A stretch of 64,000 bases of DNA from Allolucifera butyrica (GTDB taxonomy: Bacteria; Bacillota; Negativicutes; Sporomusales; UPPP01): NCBI RefSeq assembly GCF_900476375.1, contig NZ_UPPP01000072.1, positions 1 through 64,000 on the forward strand, read 5' to 3'. The notes beneath the pieces are model-generated. The model saw nothing but the letters and a program-made list of their open reading frames with translations. It did not search any database and was not told where the DNA came from. This document shows positions 35,703 to 44,043 of this stretch, piece after piece. How positions within the stretch are numbered: position 1 is the stretch's first letter; each line of letters begins with the position of its first letter. A program made the translations under genes and the position numbers.

Positions 35703-36333
35703 TCGCCTGCGCTCCTTTCCAGGACAATTCCGGGTCTGCCGGCGGAACTGCCGGCATCACTCGCACCGACTGCATAATTTGCCGCGCAATCGGCTGCCAG
35801 GCCTTGTACACTGCAAAAGGGCAGCTAAAAATCCCCATGATTACGCTTCTTTCCATTTCTAAAAAGAAGCGATACTGGTACAACGGCTCCCCCATGGTGG
35901 GACTCTTGAATTCCATAAAAGCGGCTGTTTTTTCCGCGACGTTTTCTACTCCTTCGCCAACAAACAAGTATGACGGGTTCTGTTTTCGCAGCAGCATTTT
36001 TACGAGGTCTTTTATCTCCGGAATTGCTTCCTCATCAATGTCATTGGAAATATAGCTTAAAGTAATATTGATTTCACCGGTCTGATCGGTCTTGATAACC
36101 TGGGGCCGGTCTTCCGAAGGGTATTTTAGGCGAGCCCATTCTGCCGGCATGTCCTCAAAAACAGTCGGTATATAAATTTTCAACCTGTCATCAAAAAAGG
36201 ACTGCTCGGCAAACTCATACTTTTCGTCATTAACAATCACACCTTCATAGATGCTCTGGCTGTTGATTTCTTCCTGTTCTTCCAGCTGATTGACGATATG
36301 GCGGATTTTTTCATCCACATATACATGGGTCAT
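35689..36333 (-). CDS. DcrB/DUF1795 (Eag)-like protein at head of VgrG operon
   Basis: This 214-residue protein has a central domain (about residues 35-185) with the pattern YEFAEQSFFDDRLKIYIPTV, FMEFKSPTMGEPLYQYRFF and a final helix WQPIARQIMQSVRV. It resembles DcrB/DUF1795 proteins, the fold of Eag chaperones that load PAAR-type effectors on VgrG. No signal peptide is present, consistent with a cytoplasmic chaperone. GGAGAAAGGAG precedes the start. As first gene of the operon it probably has the promoter in the 350-bp gap upstream. The Eag role is inference from fold pattern and gene order. Confidence 0.65.
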   Translation of the reverse strand: MTHVYVDEKIRHIVNQLEEQEEINSQSIYEGVIVNDEKYEFAEQSFFDDRLKIYIPTVFEDMPAEWARLKYPSEDRPQVIKTDQTGEINITLSYISNDIDEEAIPEIKDLVKMLLRKQNPSYLFVGEGVENVAEKTAAFMEFKSPTMGEPLYQYRFFLEMERSVIMGIFSCPFAVYKAWQPIARQIMQSVRVMPAVPPADPELSWKGAQANGIR

Positions 36334-36619
36334 AGTGAACTCCTTTCTCCCTCTTTCAAAACTAATTTTTGAATCTCACCAAATATATTTAAATGGATTA
36401 ATATAGTTAAACACCCATAAAAAAGAAAGTTAAAACTGTAACTTTCCTTTTACTTCATAACCTGCCAAATTCCTCCTTAAATTAGAATAAATGGGATAAA
36501 GGTCCCTAAAACAAGTACAATTTATAGGACTAAAATTCTATATATGGAAAATTTTTCTTTAAAAAGTCTATAACAAATTTGTGACAAAAAAGTGACAAAC
36601 AAAAGCCCGGCAGCCAAAA

Positions 36620-36677
36620 AAAGACTAAGGGACGGTGGTTGTGTCTAGCTGGACACAACCACCGTCCCTTAGTCTTT
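36620..36677. repeat. Palindromic repeat, copy 2
   Basis: Perfect 26-bp arms at 36620-36645 and 36652-36677 (AAAGACTAAGGGACGGTGG at the left) flank a 6-base loop. It lies 6 bp after the stop codon of the aldolase gene and would terminate its transcript. This is the best-preserved of four copies. The rest of the 350-bp gap (36334-36619) is A+T rich and shows no gene; it includes the presumed promoter of the VgrG operon. Confidence 0.92.
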
Positions 36678-36683
36678 CTCCCC

Positions 36684-37553
36684 TTAAATGTAATACTTTG
36701 CTTTGTCTCCATCGTTAAACAGAGCAATTTTGTGATAGATTACTTTTTTCATGGCTTCAATACACGGGGGGTAGATTGCGTTCGGTTCACGGATCGCCGG
36801 ATCTTGCAAGACCTCCCGGCATTTTTTATAAAATGCATCTTTGATATCGCTGGATATATTGATTTTAGAGATTCCTAATTTTACTGATTCGGCGATTTCT
36901 TGATCCGAATTGGCCGAACCGCCATGCAATACCAGCGGTATAGCCACACATTCCCGGATTTCCTTTAACAAATCCAGTCTCAACTTGGGCTGCCTATCCT
37001 TAGGATAAATTCCATGGGACGTGCCAATCGCAATGGCCAGCGTATCCACTCCCGTTTTTTCCACAAACTCTTTAACGGTAGCAGGGTCCGTATAGATAAT
37101 CTTTTCACTGCCGCTTTCCCCGCCGTTGCCGGTAGTGCCAATTGTGCCCAATTCCGCTTCGACCGAAACATTGACTGCGTGCGCCATTTCGATGACTTTT
37201 TGGGTAATCGCAACATTTTCCTCAAAAGAAAGCAAGGAAGCGTCAATCATTACCGAAGTAAAGCCGCATTGAATCGCTCTGACAATTTGGGCAAAATTAC
37301 CGCCATGATCCAGATGAATGACTACGGGAACGTTGGTTTTGGCGGCTTCCTCCCGCACGCCGGCAATAAAACTATCTTCCACAAACGACAATTCATCCGG
37401 GTGAATGGCAATAATTACGGGGGCCTTTTTTTCCTTGCAGGCTTCCATAACCCCTTTTAAAATCATACTGCTGCTGACATTAAAAGCAGGTACGGCAAAA
37501 TGATTTCTCTGCGCTACGGACAATAACTCTTTCATATTTAATAACATATCCAT
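36684..37553 (-). CDS. Class II (zinc) ketose-bisphosphate aldolase, copy A
   Basis: This 289-residue enzyme is a KbaY/GatY-type aldolase that splits a ketose bisphosphate. It keeps HLDHG (catalytic Asp, zinc His), VEAELGTIG, GTSHGIYP (zinc His) and LHGGSA (zinc His). GAGGAG is 4 nt before the ATG at 37553. It is 9 bp after another aldolase gene, both at the end of the fructose-type PTS operon. It is a clear relative of the aldolase at 44044-44907 (shared HAVNVSVEAELG-type and EFVEKTGVDTLA-type blocks). Palindromic repeat copy 2 follows its stop. Confidence 0.9.
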   Translation of the reverse strand: MDMLLNMKELLSVAQRNHFAVPAFNVSSSMILKGVMEACKEKKAPVIIAIHPDELSFVEDSFIAGVREEAAKTNVPVVIHLDHGGNFAQIVRAIQCGFTSVMIDASLLSFEENVAITQKVIEMAHAVNVSVEAELGTIGTTGNGGESGSEKIIYTDPATVKEFVEKTGVDTLAIAIGTSHGIYPKDRQPKLRLDLLKEIRECVAIPLVLHGGSANSDQEIAESVKLGISKINISSDIKDAFYKKCREVLQDPAIREPNAIYPPCIEAMKKVIYHKIALFNDGDKAKYYI

Positions 37554-37562
37554 CGATCTCCT

Positions 37563-38414
37563 CTAATTTTTGTTGCTGGAACCGGATAACCGGATATAAT
37601 ACCGAACCAATTCCATGCTGTCTTTCTCTACCTGACTGACTAAATCATAATAGGTTAGGTTCTCATCCTGCTGCAGGCGGCTTTTTACCGCCTGCAGATT
37701 TGCATTCATAAAATCGCAGCCGACGTTAATCTTATTGATGCCTTCTTTCACGGCAGTTAAAATATTCTTTTCCCCCGAGCCGGAACCGCCATGGAGCACC
37801 AAGGGCATCTGCGTCTGCTTCTTTATGTATCGCAGCCGGTCAAAATCAAACTCGGGGGTCATACCTTGCGGATAATTTCCATGGGAAGAGCCAATCGAAA
37901 TGGCTAGCGCATCAATCCCTGCTTCCTTGGCAAAGGTAACCGCATCCTCGGGATCGCTGTACATGGATCCATCCGTAAATCCGGCTTGCTCCGTACTGCC
38001 AATGCAGCCTATTTCTCCTTCCACACTTACCCCCTTGGGAAAAGCATACGCAACAATTTCCTTCGTCATCGCAATATTTCCGGCCAGCCCAAAGCGGGAA
38101 GCATCCACCATCACCGAAGAAAATCCGTCGTCGATTGCTTTTTTTAAAAACAATACCTCTTGTCCATGGTCATAATTTAAAGCGACCTTTATATCAGTCC
38201 TGCCTGCCAGCGTTTTAACGATCGGCGTTATTAACTGGCTGTCACAATGAGCAAGCAAATGATCCTGATACAGATTAATAATAATCGGCGCATTTTCCTT
38301 TTCCGCCGCCCGGATTACGGTTCTCGCAGTCTCCAAATTGAAGCAGTTGATTGCCATTACCGCATAAAACCCGGCATTTGCCTTACTTAACATTTCTTTC
38401 ATAGAAACGTACAT
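37563..38414 (-). CDS. Class II (zinc) ketose-bisphosphate aldolase, copy B
   Basis: This 283-residue aldolase has NYDHGQE where relatives have HLDHG: the catalytic Asp and following His are kept but the preceding His-x is replaced by Asn-Tyr. Further ligands are present in VEGEIGCIG, GSSHGNYP and LHGGSGSGE. It lies 16 bp after the EIIC gene. Two different aldolases in one operon may act on two isomers or one may have a new role. The change near the catalytic Asp could alter substrate choice; that is inference. Confidence 0.87.
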   Translation of the reverse strand: MYVSMKEMLSKANAGFYAVMAINCFNLETARTVIRAAEKENAPIIINLYQDHLLAHCDSQLITPIVKTLAGRTDIKVALNYDHGQEVLFLKKAIDDGFSSVMVDASRFGLAGNIAMTKEIVAYAFPKGVSVEGEIGCIGSTEQAGFTDGSMYSDPEDAVTFAKEAGIDALAISIGSSHGNYPQGMTPEFDFDRLRYIKKQTQMPLVLHGGSGSGEKNILTAVKEGINKINVGCDFMNANLQAVKSRLQQDENLTYYDLVSQVEKDSMELVRYYIRLSGSSNKN

Positions 38415-38430
38415 AGCGCATACTCTCCCA

Positions 38431-39507
38431 TTATTTTATACTAATGCCCGATAAATCCATCTCTTCCTCCTCATCCACTTCCGCTGCGTCTTCGACGGCG
38501 TCTTTCTTTAAGAACACCAGCAATAAGGCGGTGACAAGACTGCCGGTACCCAGCGCAATTAAAAAGCCTAGCGGGTTTTGCATGGCCGGAACAATAAACA
38601 TTCCCCCCGAAGGAACCGGCGACCCTACATTTAACAGCATGATTAGAATTCCGCCGATGGCGGCGCCAAAGGAGCAGGAAAATATAACCCGGAGCGGGTC
38701 GATCGCGGCAATCGGGATAACGCCTTCGGTGATCATGCAAATCCCCATCGGAAAGGCAATTTTTATATTATCGGCTTCATTTTTACTGTATCTGGATCTT
38801 TTAATCAGCCAGGACAAGGTTACCCCAAATGGCGGAATCATGGAGGCACATACTTTGATCGCTTCCGGTCCGTAGATTTTGTCAATTAACAGACCGTCGG
38901 CAAATAAAGAAGCCACTTTATTAACCGGTCCGCCAAAATCAAAGGCCGCCATGGCTCCCATGATCGCCCCAAAGATCACTTTGGACCCGCCCTGCATATT
39001 AACCAGCATATCTTTCAGTGCAAAGGAAGCGGCGGCAATCGGCCTGCCGATAATAAAGAACATGATAAAACCGACAATAACCGACGCCAATAACGGAATA
39101 ATCATCATCGGCATCAATCCCTGAGCCCAGATGGGAACTTTTATGTTCTTCTTGAGAACATTCACACACCAGCCCGATAAATAACCGCCAAGCATACCGC
39201 CAAGAAAACCCGCCCCCATTGCATTGGCAATCATCCCCATTAATAAACCGGGCGCAATCCCCGGCCTGTCCGCAATCGAATAGGCAATGGCCGCCGACAT
39301 AACCGCCGGAATTAAGCTCATCCCGTAAACCCCTAAGGTAACCGACGCTTCCCAAAAATTATAATAACTTTTGTAATCCGAAATTAAGGCCGGATTGCCG
39401 CCGGCTATATTGCCGATCGCAATCAATAACCCCGAGGCAACGACCAAAGGAAGCATGTACGATATTCCTGTCAGAGCATGACGCTTTAGTTCCAACTTTT
39501 TTAACAT
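38431..39507 (-). CDS. PTS EIIC component, fructose family
   Basis: This 358-residue membrane protein has about 9-10 hydrophobic segments and the fructose-family EIIC pattern: ISYMLPLVVASGLLIAIGNI, FLGGMLGGYLSGWCVN, DFGGPVNKVASLFADGL (channel loop) and MITEGVIPIAAIDPLR. It ends in an acidic tail (DEEEEMDLSG). GGAGG precedes the start by 6 nt. It works with the EIIB at 39533-39844 and EIIA at 39859-40314. The transported sugar is probably a ketose or polyol, given the aldolases. Confidence 0.92.
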   Translation of the reverse strand: MLKKLELKRHALTGISYMLPLVVASGLLIAIGNIAGGNPALISDYKSYYNFWEASVTLGVYGMSLIPAVMSAAIAYSIADRPGIAPGLLMGMIANAMGAGFLGGMLGGYLSGWCVNVLKKNIKVPIWAQGLMPMMIIPLLASVIVGFIMFFIIGRPIAAASFALKDMLVNMQGGSKVIFGAIMGAMAAFDFGGPVNKVASLFADGLLIDKIYGPEAIKVCASMIPPFGVTLSWLIKRSRYSKNEADNIKIAFPMGICMITEGVIPIAAIDPLRVIFSCSFGAAIGGILIMLLNVGSPVPSGGMFIVPAMQNPLGFLIALGTGSLVTALLLVFLKKDAVEDAAEVDEEEEMDLSGISIK

Positions 39508-39532
39508 AATGAACCTCCATTCAACTCATTTT

Positions 39533-39844
39533 TTATTTCTCTAATTCTTCCTGGATTTTCTTTAATAATGCTTTGGGAGATTTAATGGCAATCTCGGTGG
39601 GGATTTCCACGATCCGTTTTCCCTGAAAACGTTCCTTGCCGCCCACTTTAATATCCGCGGCAATAATCACAATATCCGCTTCCTGGATATCCTTAGCGGT
39701 TAACTCATCCTGCGTTCCGATGGTCCCCTGCGTTTCAATATGAATCGTATGATTTAACTCTTTCCCGGCTTTCAGTAATTTTTCTTTGGCAATATAGGTG
39801 TGTGCAATTCCGGAAGTACAAGCCGCAATGCCGACAATATTCAT
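39533..39844 (-). CDS. PTS EIIB component, fructose family
   Basis: This 103-residue protein carries the phospho-cysteine in IAACTSGIAHTYIAKEKL (about C9). Fructose-type EIIB domains have exactly this N-terminal pattern. I choose the ATG at 39844, as AAGGAG lies 8 nt upstream; the in-frame GTG at 39853 overlaps that site. It lies 25 bp before the EIIC gene. It takes phosphate from the EIIA encoded 14 bp upstream. Confidence 0.9.
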   Translation of the reverse strand: MNIVGIAACTSGIAHTYIAKEKLLKAGKELNHTIHIETQGTIGTQDELTAKDIQEADIVIIAADIKVGGKERFQGKRIVEIPTEIAIKSPKALLKKIQEELEK

Positions 39845-39858
39845 CTTGACCACTCCTT

Positions 39859-40314
39859 TTACTTGTCTTCACTAAAAATATCAATAATCTCGCTGGTTTG
39901 GGTACTGGTCAACAATTTTTCAACAACCTGCTCGTCCGCCAATTTACCCGCAAATTCCCCTAATAGCTTTACATGCATCGTTGTACTGTCCACATCCCTC
40001 ACGGCAAATAAAACAATGCACCGGACCGGCTGATCATCCAGGGATTCCCAGAATATTGGACGTTTCGTTCTCCCGATTGCCAAAGACGTTTTCAATACGC
40101 TTTTCGATTTACCGTGAGGAATTGCAATTCCACCCCCTATTCCCGTTTTTCCCTCGGCTTCCCGCAAATACACATCCTGTATAAACTTCTCCTTGGAGGA
40201 TAAAACACCCGATTTCATCAGCATATCCACCAAGGCATTGATCGCTTCCGCCTTATTCGCTGCGTCCAACTCCAGATTAATCCGGCTTTCATCAATCACT
40301 GTCAGCAAATCCAT
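39859..40314 (-). CDS. PTS EIIA component, fructose/mannitol family
   Basis: This 151-residue cytoplasmic phosphocarrier has the active histidine in GGGIAIPHGKS (about H67), and a typical LVDMLMKSGVLSSKEKFIQD helix before it. The C-terminal FSEDK ends the fold without fusion. AGGGGGC lies 6 nt before the start. It is the first PTS gene, 25 bp after the activator gene, so the operon probably begins with the activator. Confidence 0.92.
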   Translation of the reverse strand: MDLLTVIDESRINLELDAANKAEAINALVDMLMKSGVLSSKEKFIQDVYLREAEGKTGIGGGIAIPHGKSKSVLKTSLAIGRTKRPIFWESLDDQPVRCIVLFAVRDVDSTTMHVKLLGEFAGKLADEQVVEKLLTSTQTSEIIDIFSEDK

Positions 40315-40339
40315 GTTTAAGCCCCCTGATTCTCCGATT

Positions 40340-42124
40340 TTATTTATGCTCTGTTTTTATTACAAAATGGTATACCCTTTTGAGTAAATCCTCCGACAAG
40401 TCTGCCTCACCGCCAAGGATCACGGTTACTTTCTTTTTACCGCCATCCATGTTTTTCAGGATAACCGGCCGGTTCTCTTGCTGCCCAGCTGGCTTGCTAT
40501 ATATGCAAAGCTCTGCGTTATTTAGCACAATTCGCTCCCAGCATTGGGCCTGCGTACTGTCAAGATACCGGCCATCGGTTGCCAAAGAGATCTCCGGGTC
40601 CTCTTCGATCCTTTCTGTAACCGGTTGATACCCCGGCAGCAACGATTCCCGGATCCGGCTTACATCCGCTTTATTAAATAAGGCGCTGACATAGGCTACG
40701 GGTTTGTTTACCGGCTTCGTTAACTTTACCGTTGATAAAACTAAATCAATATCCTCCCAATCCGTCTTCCTTTCCATCTCTTTCGCGGAAACAATATCTA
40801 CGATCTTCCACTCCGGGAATTGATTCTTTACCCGTTTGGCCAGTAAATGGGAGGTTCCGACTCCCGTAGAGCAGATAATCATAACATTTTGCCGGTCTAT
40901 CGATTCCTCGATAGCGGATTGAAAATAAACCGCGATATAACTAATCTCGTCTTCACTAATTGGCGGCAAATTGTACCGGACTCTTATCTTCAGAATCACC
41001 AGCCTTAGCAACAGCATGACCTCGGGAAATTCCTCTTTTATTTCATTTAGCAAGGGATTCTTTATTTCAATGTTGTACTCAATCCGATTTATCATTGGCT
41101 TTAAATGAAGAAGCAGGCTATTGAACAGCAGGGGAGTAAACAGAAAATTAAATTGTGAGATTTGGGCGGACAAGTCAATCATTTCCTTGGCCATTCGATG
41201 TAAAAAATCGTCCACCTCATTTAATTTGTCGGCATAAGATTCCTGTACGATCACCCCGCCGGAAGACATGAGATAGCGGTAAATATAAAATACTTCTTCC
41301 TTATTTATCTTTATAGCCAATGCATTTTCCAGCCATCTTGCCATCTTCTGGGAAACACGGTAAAAGGACGGATCCTCCATTTTTTCCACTTTGGTTTGGG
41401 AATAAATCGTTTTTCCCTGTTTGGTTCGCTGGATTAAAATTAATAAGTGAGTAATCAGATTAATATAGTAGGGTTCGGTTATCCGATAATGTAAAAGCGT
41501 TTCCGCTTTCTCAATCACTGTTTTCACTTGACTTACGTTAAATTCGCCAAAATGCTCTTCTAATTCCAAAATCGTTTCTTTATCAATCCGGGTATTTTCC
41601 ACTTGCAGCGGCATGCTTTTGGAACCGATTAGCGTATTCAGCATATCAACCATGGCTTTTCGAATATCCGTTTCCGAGCCGGTTAAATAGGTTCCCTGAA
41701 TACTCTTTCTAAGCTGCAAATTATACTTTGCCAACTTTTCTTCAATCACTTTAAAGTCGTTTACAATCGAAGTTTTACTAACAAAATATTTACCGGCTAA
41801 ATACTGAATCGATAATTTCTCTTTGGTTCCCTCAAAAAGCTCAAAAAGTATTTTCATCCGTCGATCTTCTACGGATAAATCATACAAAACGTTATTTTCC
41901 TCGATCCGATTCCCAATAGCATTGCGTCCTGACGGGAGAAGCCGGACTCCCCGCCCGGAAATCCGTTCCAGACTCACGCCGCTTTCTTCTATGACTGCCA
42001 GGTCATTCCGGATTGTCTTAATGGAACATTGCAGCGCCGCCGCAATGTTTTTAACAGGCTCAAAATCATCCATCTGCAACAAGTATTTCAGGATTTGTTT
42101 TTGCCGATGCTGTAGCTCCTTCAT
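40340..42124 (-). CDS. PRD-containing transcriptional activator (MtlR/LicR type)
   Basis: This 594-residue regulator has an N-terminal helix-turn-helix (HRQKQILKYLLQMDDFEPVK, CSIKTIRNDLAVIEESGV), two PRD domains (about residues 170-390) and an EIIB-like domain with VMIICSTGVGTSHLLAKRVK. The last 90 residues are where an EIIA domain would be, but no histidine motif like that of active EIIA is seen, so this part is short or degenerate. It probably activates the fructose-type PTS operon in step with PTS phosphorylation. AGGAGGAAATCC precedes the start. Confidence 0.87.
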   Translation of the reverse strand: MKELQHRQKQILKYLLQMDDFEPVKNIAAALQCSIKTIRNDLAVIEESGVSLERISGRGVRLLPSGRNAIGNRIEENNVLYDLSVEDRRMKILFELFEGTKEKLSIQYLAGKYFVSKTSIVNDFKVIEEKLAKYNLQLRKSIQGTYLTGSETDIRKAMVDMLNTLIGSKSMPLQVENTRIDKETILELEEHFGEFNVSQVKTVIEKAETLLHYRITEPYYINLITHLLILIQRTKQGKTIYSQTKVEKMEDPSFYRVSQKMARWLENALAIKINKEEVFYIYRYLMSSGGVIVQESYADKLNEVDDFLHRMAKEMIDLSAQISQFNFLFTPLLFNSLLLHLKPMINRIEYNIEIKNPLLNEIKEEFPEVMLLLRLVILKIRVRYNLPPISEDEISYIAVYFQSAIEESIDRQNVMIICSTGVGTSHLLAKRVKNQFPEWKIVDIVSAKEMERKTDWEDIDLVLSTVKLTKPVNKPVAYVSALFNKADVSRIRESLLPGYQPVTERIEEDPEISLATDGRYLDSTQAQCWERIVLNNAELCIYSKPAGQQENRPVILKNMDGGKKKVTVILGGEADLSEDLLKRVYHFVIKTEHK

Positions 42125-42330
42125 GTGGATTTCCTCCTGTCCTGTTTACATTCGCATTATAGCATTATTTAGTGAATTCAAAAATGACAAAACATTGCCA
42201 CAATATTAATCCCATTTTAGTATACTTACTGCCGTCTTGATTTTGTCCCTGTTAGGACAACGGTAAGGATTCTGACAAAAAAATCACAGACTCTGGTGTA
42301 TAAAAATAAAAGGCCCTTTTAAATTATCGT

Positions 42331-42374
42331 TTGCAAATTTTTTATACAATGCTACAATATAGTTAGAATTCTAA
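42331..42374 (+). promoter_or_regulatory. Promoter and operator of MarR gene
   Basis: TTGCAA (42331-42336), 16 bp, then TACAAT (42353-42358) form a promoter. The palindrome TTAGAATTCTAA (42363-42374) covers the expected transcription start, 19 bp before the start codon. A nearly identical site recurs before the nitroreductase gene, so it is the likely MarR-type operator. Confidence 0.7.
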
Positions 42375-42393
42375 TTATAGGAGAGCAACATCA

Positions 42394-42834
42394 ATGAATG
42401 ATAAACTACCAACCATGTCCAAACTGGGCGTTGTATTTCTCACCTGGAGAAGGTATCTTCAAAGGAAACTGAACTCCCACAAAATAACCCTGAAACAGTT
42501 GTATGTTCTAAGGCAGCTTGAAAAATGTGAATTTCTCTATCCGTCCCAGATTGCAGATATGCTGTTCTGCGATCGTCCAACGGCAACCGTTGTTATTAAA
42601 AACCTGGAAAGGGAAGGCTGGGTAACGAAGGAAAAGGATCACGAAAATTCAAAACAGGTCAAAGTATTTTTGGCGCCGGAAGGACATCAAAAACTACTCT
42701 CACTTAAAAATGGGTCAAAACTTCCCGTAGAGGAAGTTGATCCGCTGGAGTGTTTTACCATCGAGGAAAAGCAGCAATTTGACCAGCTTATCAGCAAGCT
42801 TGACCGGTATATTGCGAAACTGGAAGATAAGTAA
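42394..42834 (+). CDS. MarR family transcriptional regulator
   Basis: This 146-residue regulator has the MarR winged helix: TLKQLYVLRQLEKCEFLYPS, IADMLFCDRPTATVVIKNLE (recognition helix) and the wing VTKEKDHENSKQVKVFLAPE. MarR proteins repress nearby genes and release DNA when bound by phenolics or oxidants. The start has AGGAG about 10 nt upstream. Two near-identical palindromes flank the gene, one at its promoter and one before the nitroreductase gene, so it is likely to control both. Confidence 0.93.
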   Translation: MNDKLPTMSKLGVVFLTWRRYLQRKLNSHKITLKQLYVLRQLEKCEFLYPSQIADMLFCDRPTATVVIKNLEREGWVTKEKDHENSKQVKVFLAPEGHQKLLSLKNGSKLPVEEVDPLECFTIEEKQQFDQLISKLDRYIAKLEDK

Positions 42835-42852
42835 AATTTTTTACTTATCTGA

Positions 42853-42864
42853 TTAGAGTTCTAA
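42853..42864. promoter_or_regulatory. MarR-type operator upstream of nitroreductase gene
   Basis: TTAGAGTTCTAA matches the site TTAGAATTCTAA at 42363-42374 with one change, and both continue with TTAT. It lies in the 50-bp gap between MarR and nitroreductase genes, immediately before the ribosome site TTGGAGG. Confidence 0.65.
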
Positions 42865-42884
42865 TTATTAATTGGAGGTTTAAA

Positions 42885-43631
42885 ATGAACAACACGCTGG
42901 AAACAATCTACTCACTGCGTTCCATCCACGGCAATTTCTCAGAGAGGGACATTTCTCCTGAAGACCTGAAAACCATAACAGATGCCTGTGTTCGTGCAGC
43001 AAATGCATCCGCCAGGCAATCCTATTCGGTCATTGTCATAAATGACCGACAGACCATAAAGGATCAGTTCTGCTATGGCGGCAGTAAAGCGCTTCTCTTC
43101 TGTATCGATTTCAACCGTATTCTCAAAACCGCCGCTTATCTTGGGCAAGAGTTCAATACGGATGGCATTATCGGGTTTATTACGGGCAGTACGGATACGA
43201 TCCTGGCTGCTCAGACCGCCGCGCTGGCCGCGAAATCACTGGGGATTGACTCCCTTTTTACAAACAGCATACACCGTTGTGACATCACAAAACTGAATAG
43301 AGCGTTCGATCTACCGGTGAAATACTGTTTTCCCCTGATTGCGCTTATTCTTGGCTATCCACAGGTAGAACCAGGTTATATGAAAGGCCGGTTGAACGGA
43401 ACGGGAATAATCCATTATGAAAAATACCATGAACCGGATAAAACAGACTTGGATGAGCTGGTATCGACTTACGATGATCCACAGAGGCATATGGGAATGA
43501 TCCACGATTGGCAGGACAAGGGGTACCAACACTACCTCGATTGGTTCTATCGGAAATGGTGTTCGCCTGTAAATACGGAAAAGGAATCGGAAGTATATTC
43601 CGTTCTCAGGCAAGCCGGATTCATTGTTTAA
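42885..43631 (+). CDS. Nitroreductase family protein
   Basis: This 248-residue FMN-dependent oxidoreductase has the family N-terminus YSLRSIHGNFSERDISPEDL and ANASARQSYSVIVIND, then the GFITGSTDTILAAQTAALAA helix and LIALILGYPQVEP. It probably reduces quinones or nitro compounds using NAD(P)H. A TTGGAGG site precedes the start codon. It is a presumed target of the adjacent MarR regulator, a common repressor-enzyme pair. The C-terminal 60 residues, with a WQDKGYQHYLDWFYRKW region, extend beyond the usual core. Confidence 0.88.
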   Translation: MNNTLETIYSLRSIHGNFSERDISPEDLKTITDACVRAANASARQSYSVIVINDRQTIKDQFCYGGSKALLFCIDFNRILKTAAYLGQEFNTDGIIGFITGSTDTILAAQTAALAAKSLGIDSLFTNSIHRCDITKLNRAFDLPVKYCFPLIALILGYPQVEPGYMKGRLNGTGIIHYEKYHEPDKTDLDELVSTYDDPQRHMGMIHDWQDKGYQHYLDWFYRKWCSPVNTEKESEVYSVLRQAGFIV

Positions 43632-43755
43632 GCGCAAATTCGTATCCGTATCAGGGGTCGATCCAACATTTTAACCTTTTTATACGCTAAGGGATACGTA
43701 TTAAACAATATCGGAATCGGGGGAAAAATAATTGATAAAATTAAAGCAGAGCATA

Positions 43756-43815
43756 AAAAGTAAAAGGGACGGTGGTTATGTCTTAGGCAGACACAACCGC
43801 CGTCTCTTACTCTTT
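43756..43815. repeat. Palindromic repeat, copy 3 (degenerate)
   Basis: The left arm AAGTAAAAGGGACGGTGGTT and right arm around 43789-43815 match copy 2 with several changes (for example ACTAAGG is GTAAAAG). The right arm supplies the last codons and stop (AAA GAG TAA) of the small gene at 43807-44013. It lies after that gene and in front of the convergent end of the nitroreductase gene, so it can act as a terminator in both directions. Confidence 0.8.
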
Positions 43816-44013
43816 CTTACTGTCTGATTCTTCCGGAGGAGCTTCACTGTCTACGCTATCCTTTATATCAAATAAACCGGATTCTAAGATCTGAAGTACA
43901 AGCCGGTAAGATTTTGCCGCCCCCACCGAATATAGGTCACCACGATGCTTTTCCATGTCCTTTGCCATTGTGTCTAACCATTCGATTAATAGCCGGATGT
44001 TAATCATTGCCAT
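43807..44013 (-). CDS. Small unknown protein (68 aa)
   Basis: This short protein is mostly helical (INIRLLIEWLDTMAKDMEKH), with an acidic, probably flexible tail (DSVDSEAPPEESDSKKE). The start at 44013 has GAGAAG about 7 nt upstream. It is 30 bp downstream of the third PTS aldolase gene and in the same direction, so cotranscription is possible. The last residues and stop codon fall inside palindromic repeat copy 3, so the original C-terminus may have been replaced. The function is unknown. Confidence 0.55.
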   Translation of the reverse strand: MAMINIRLLIEWLDTMAKDMEKHRGDLYSVGAAKSYRLVLQILESGLFDIKDSVDSEAPPEESDSKKE

Positions 44014-44043
44014 TTGGACTTCTCAACTCGTTCCATAAACTAA

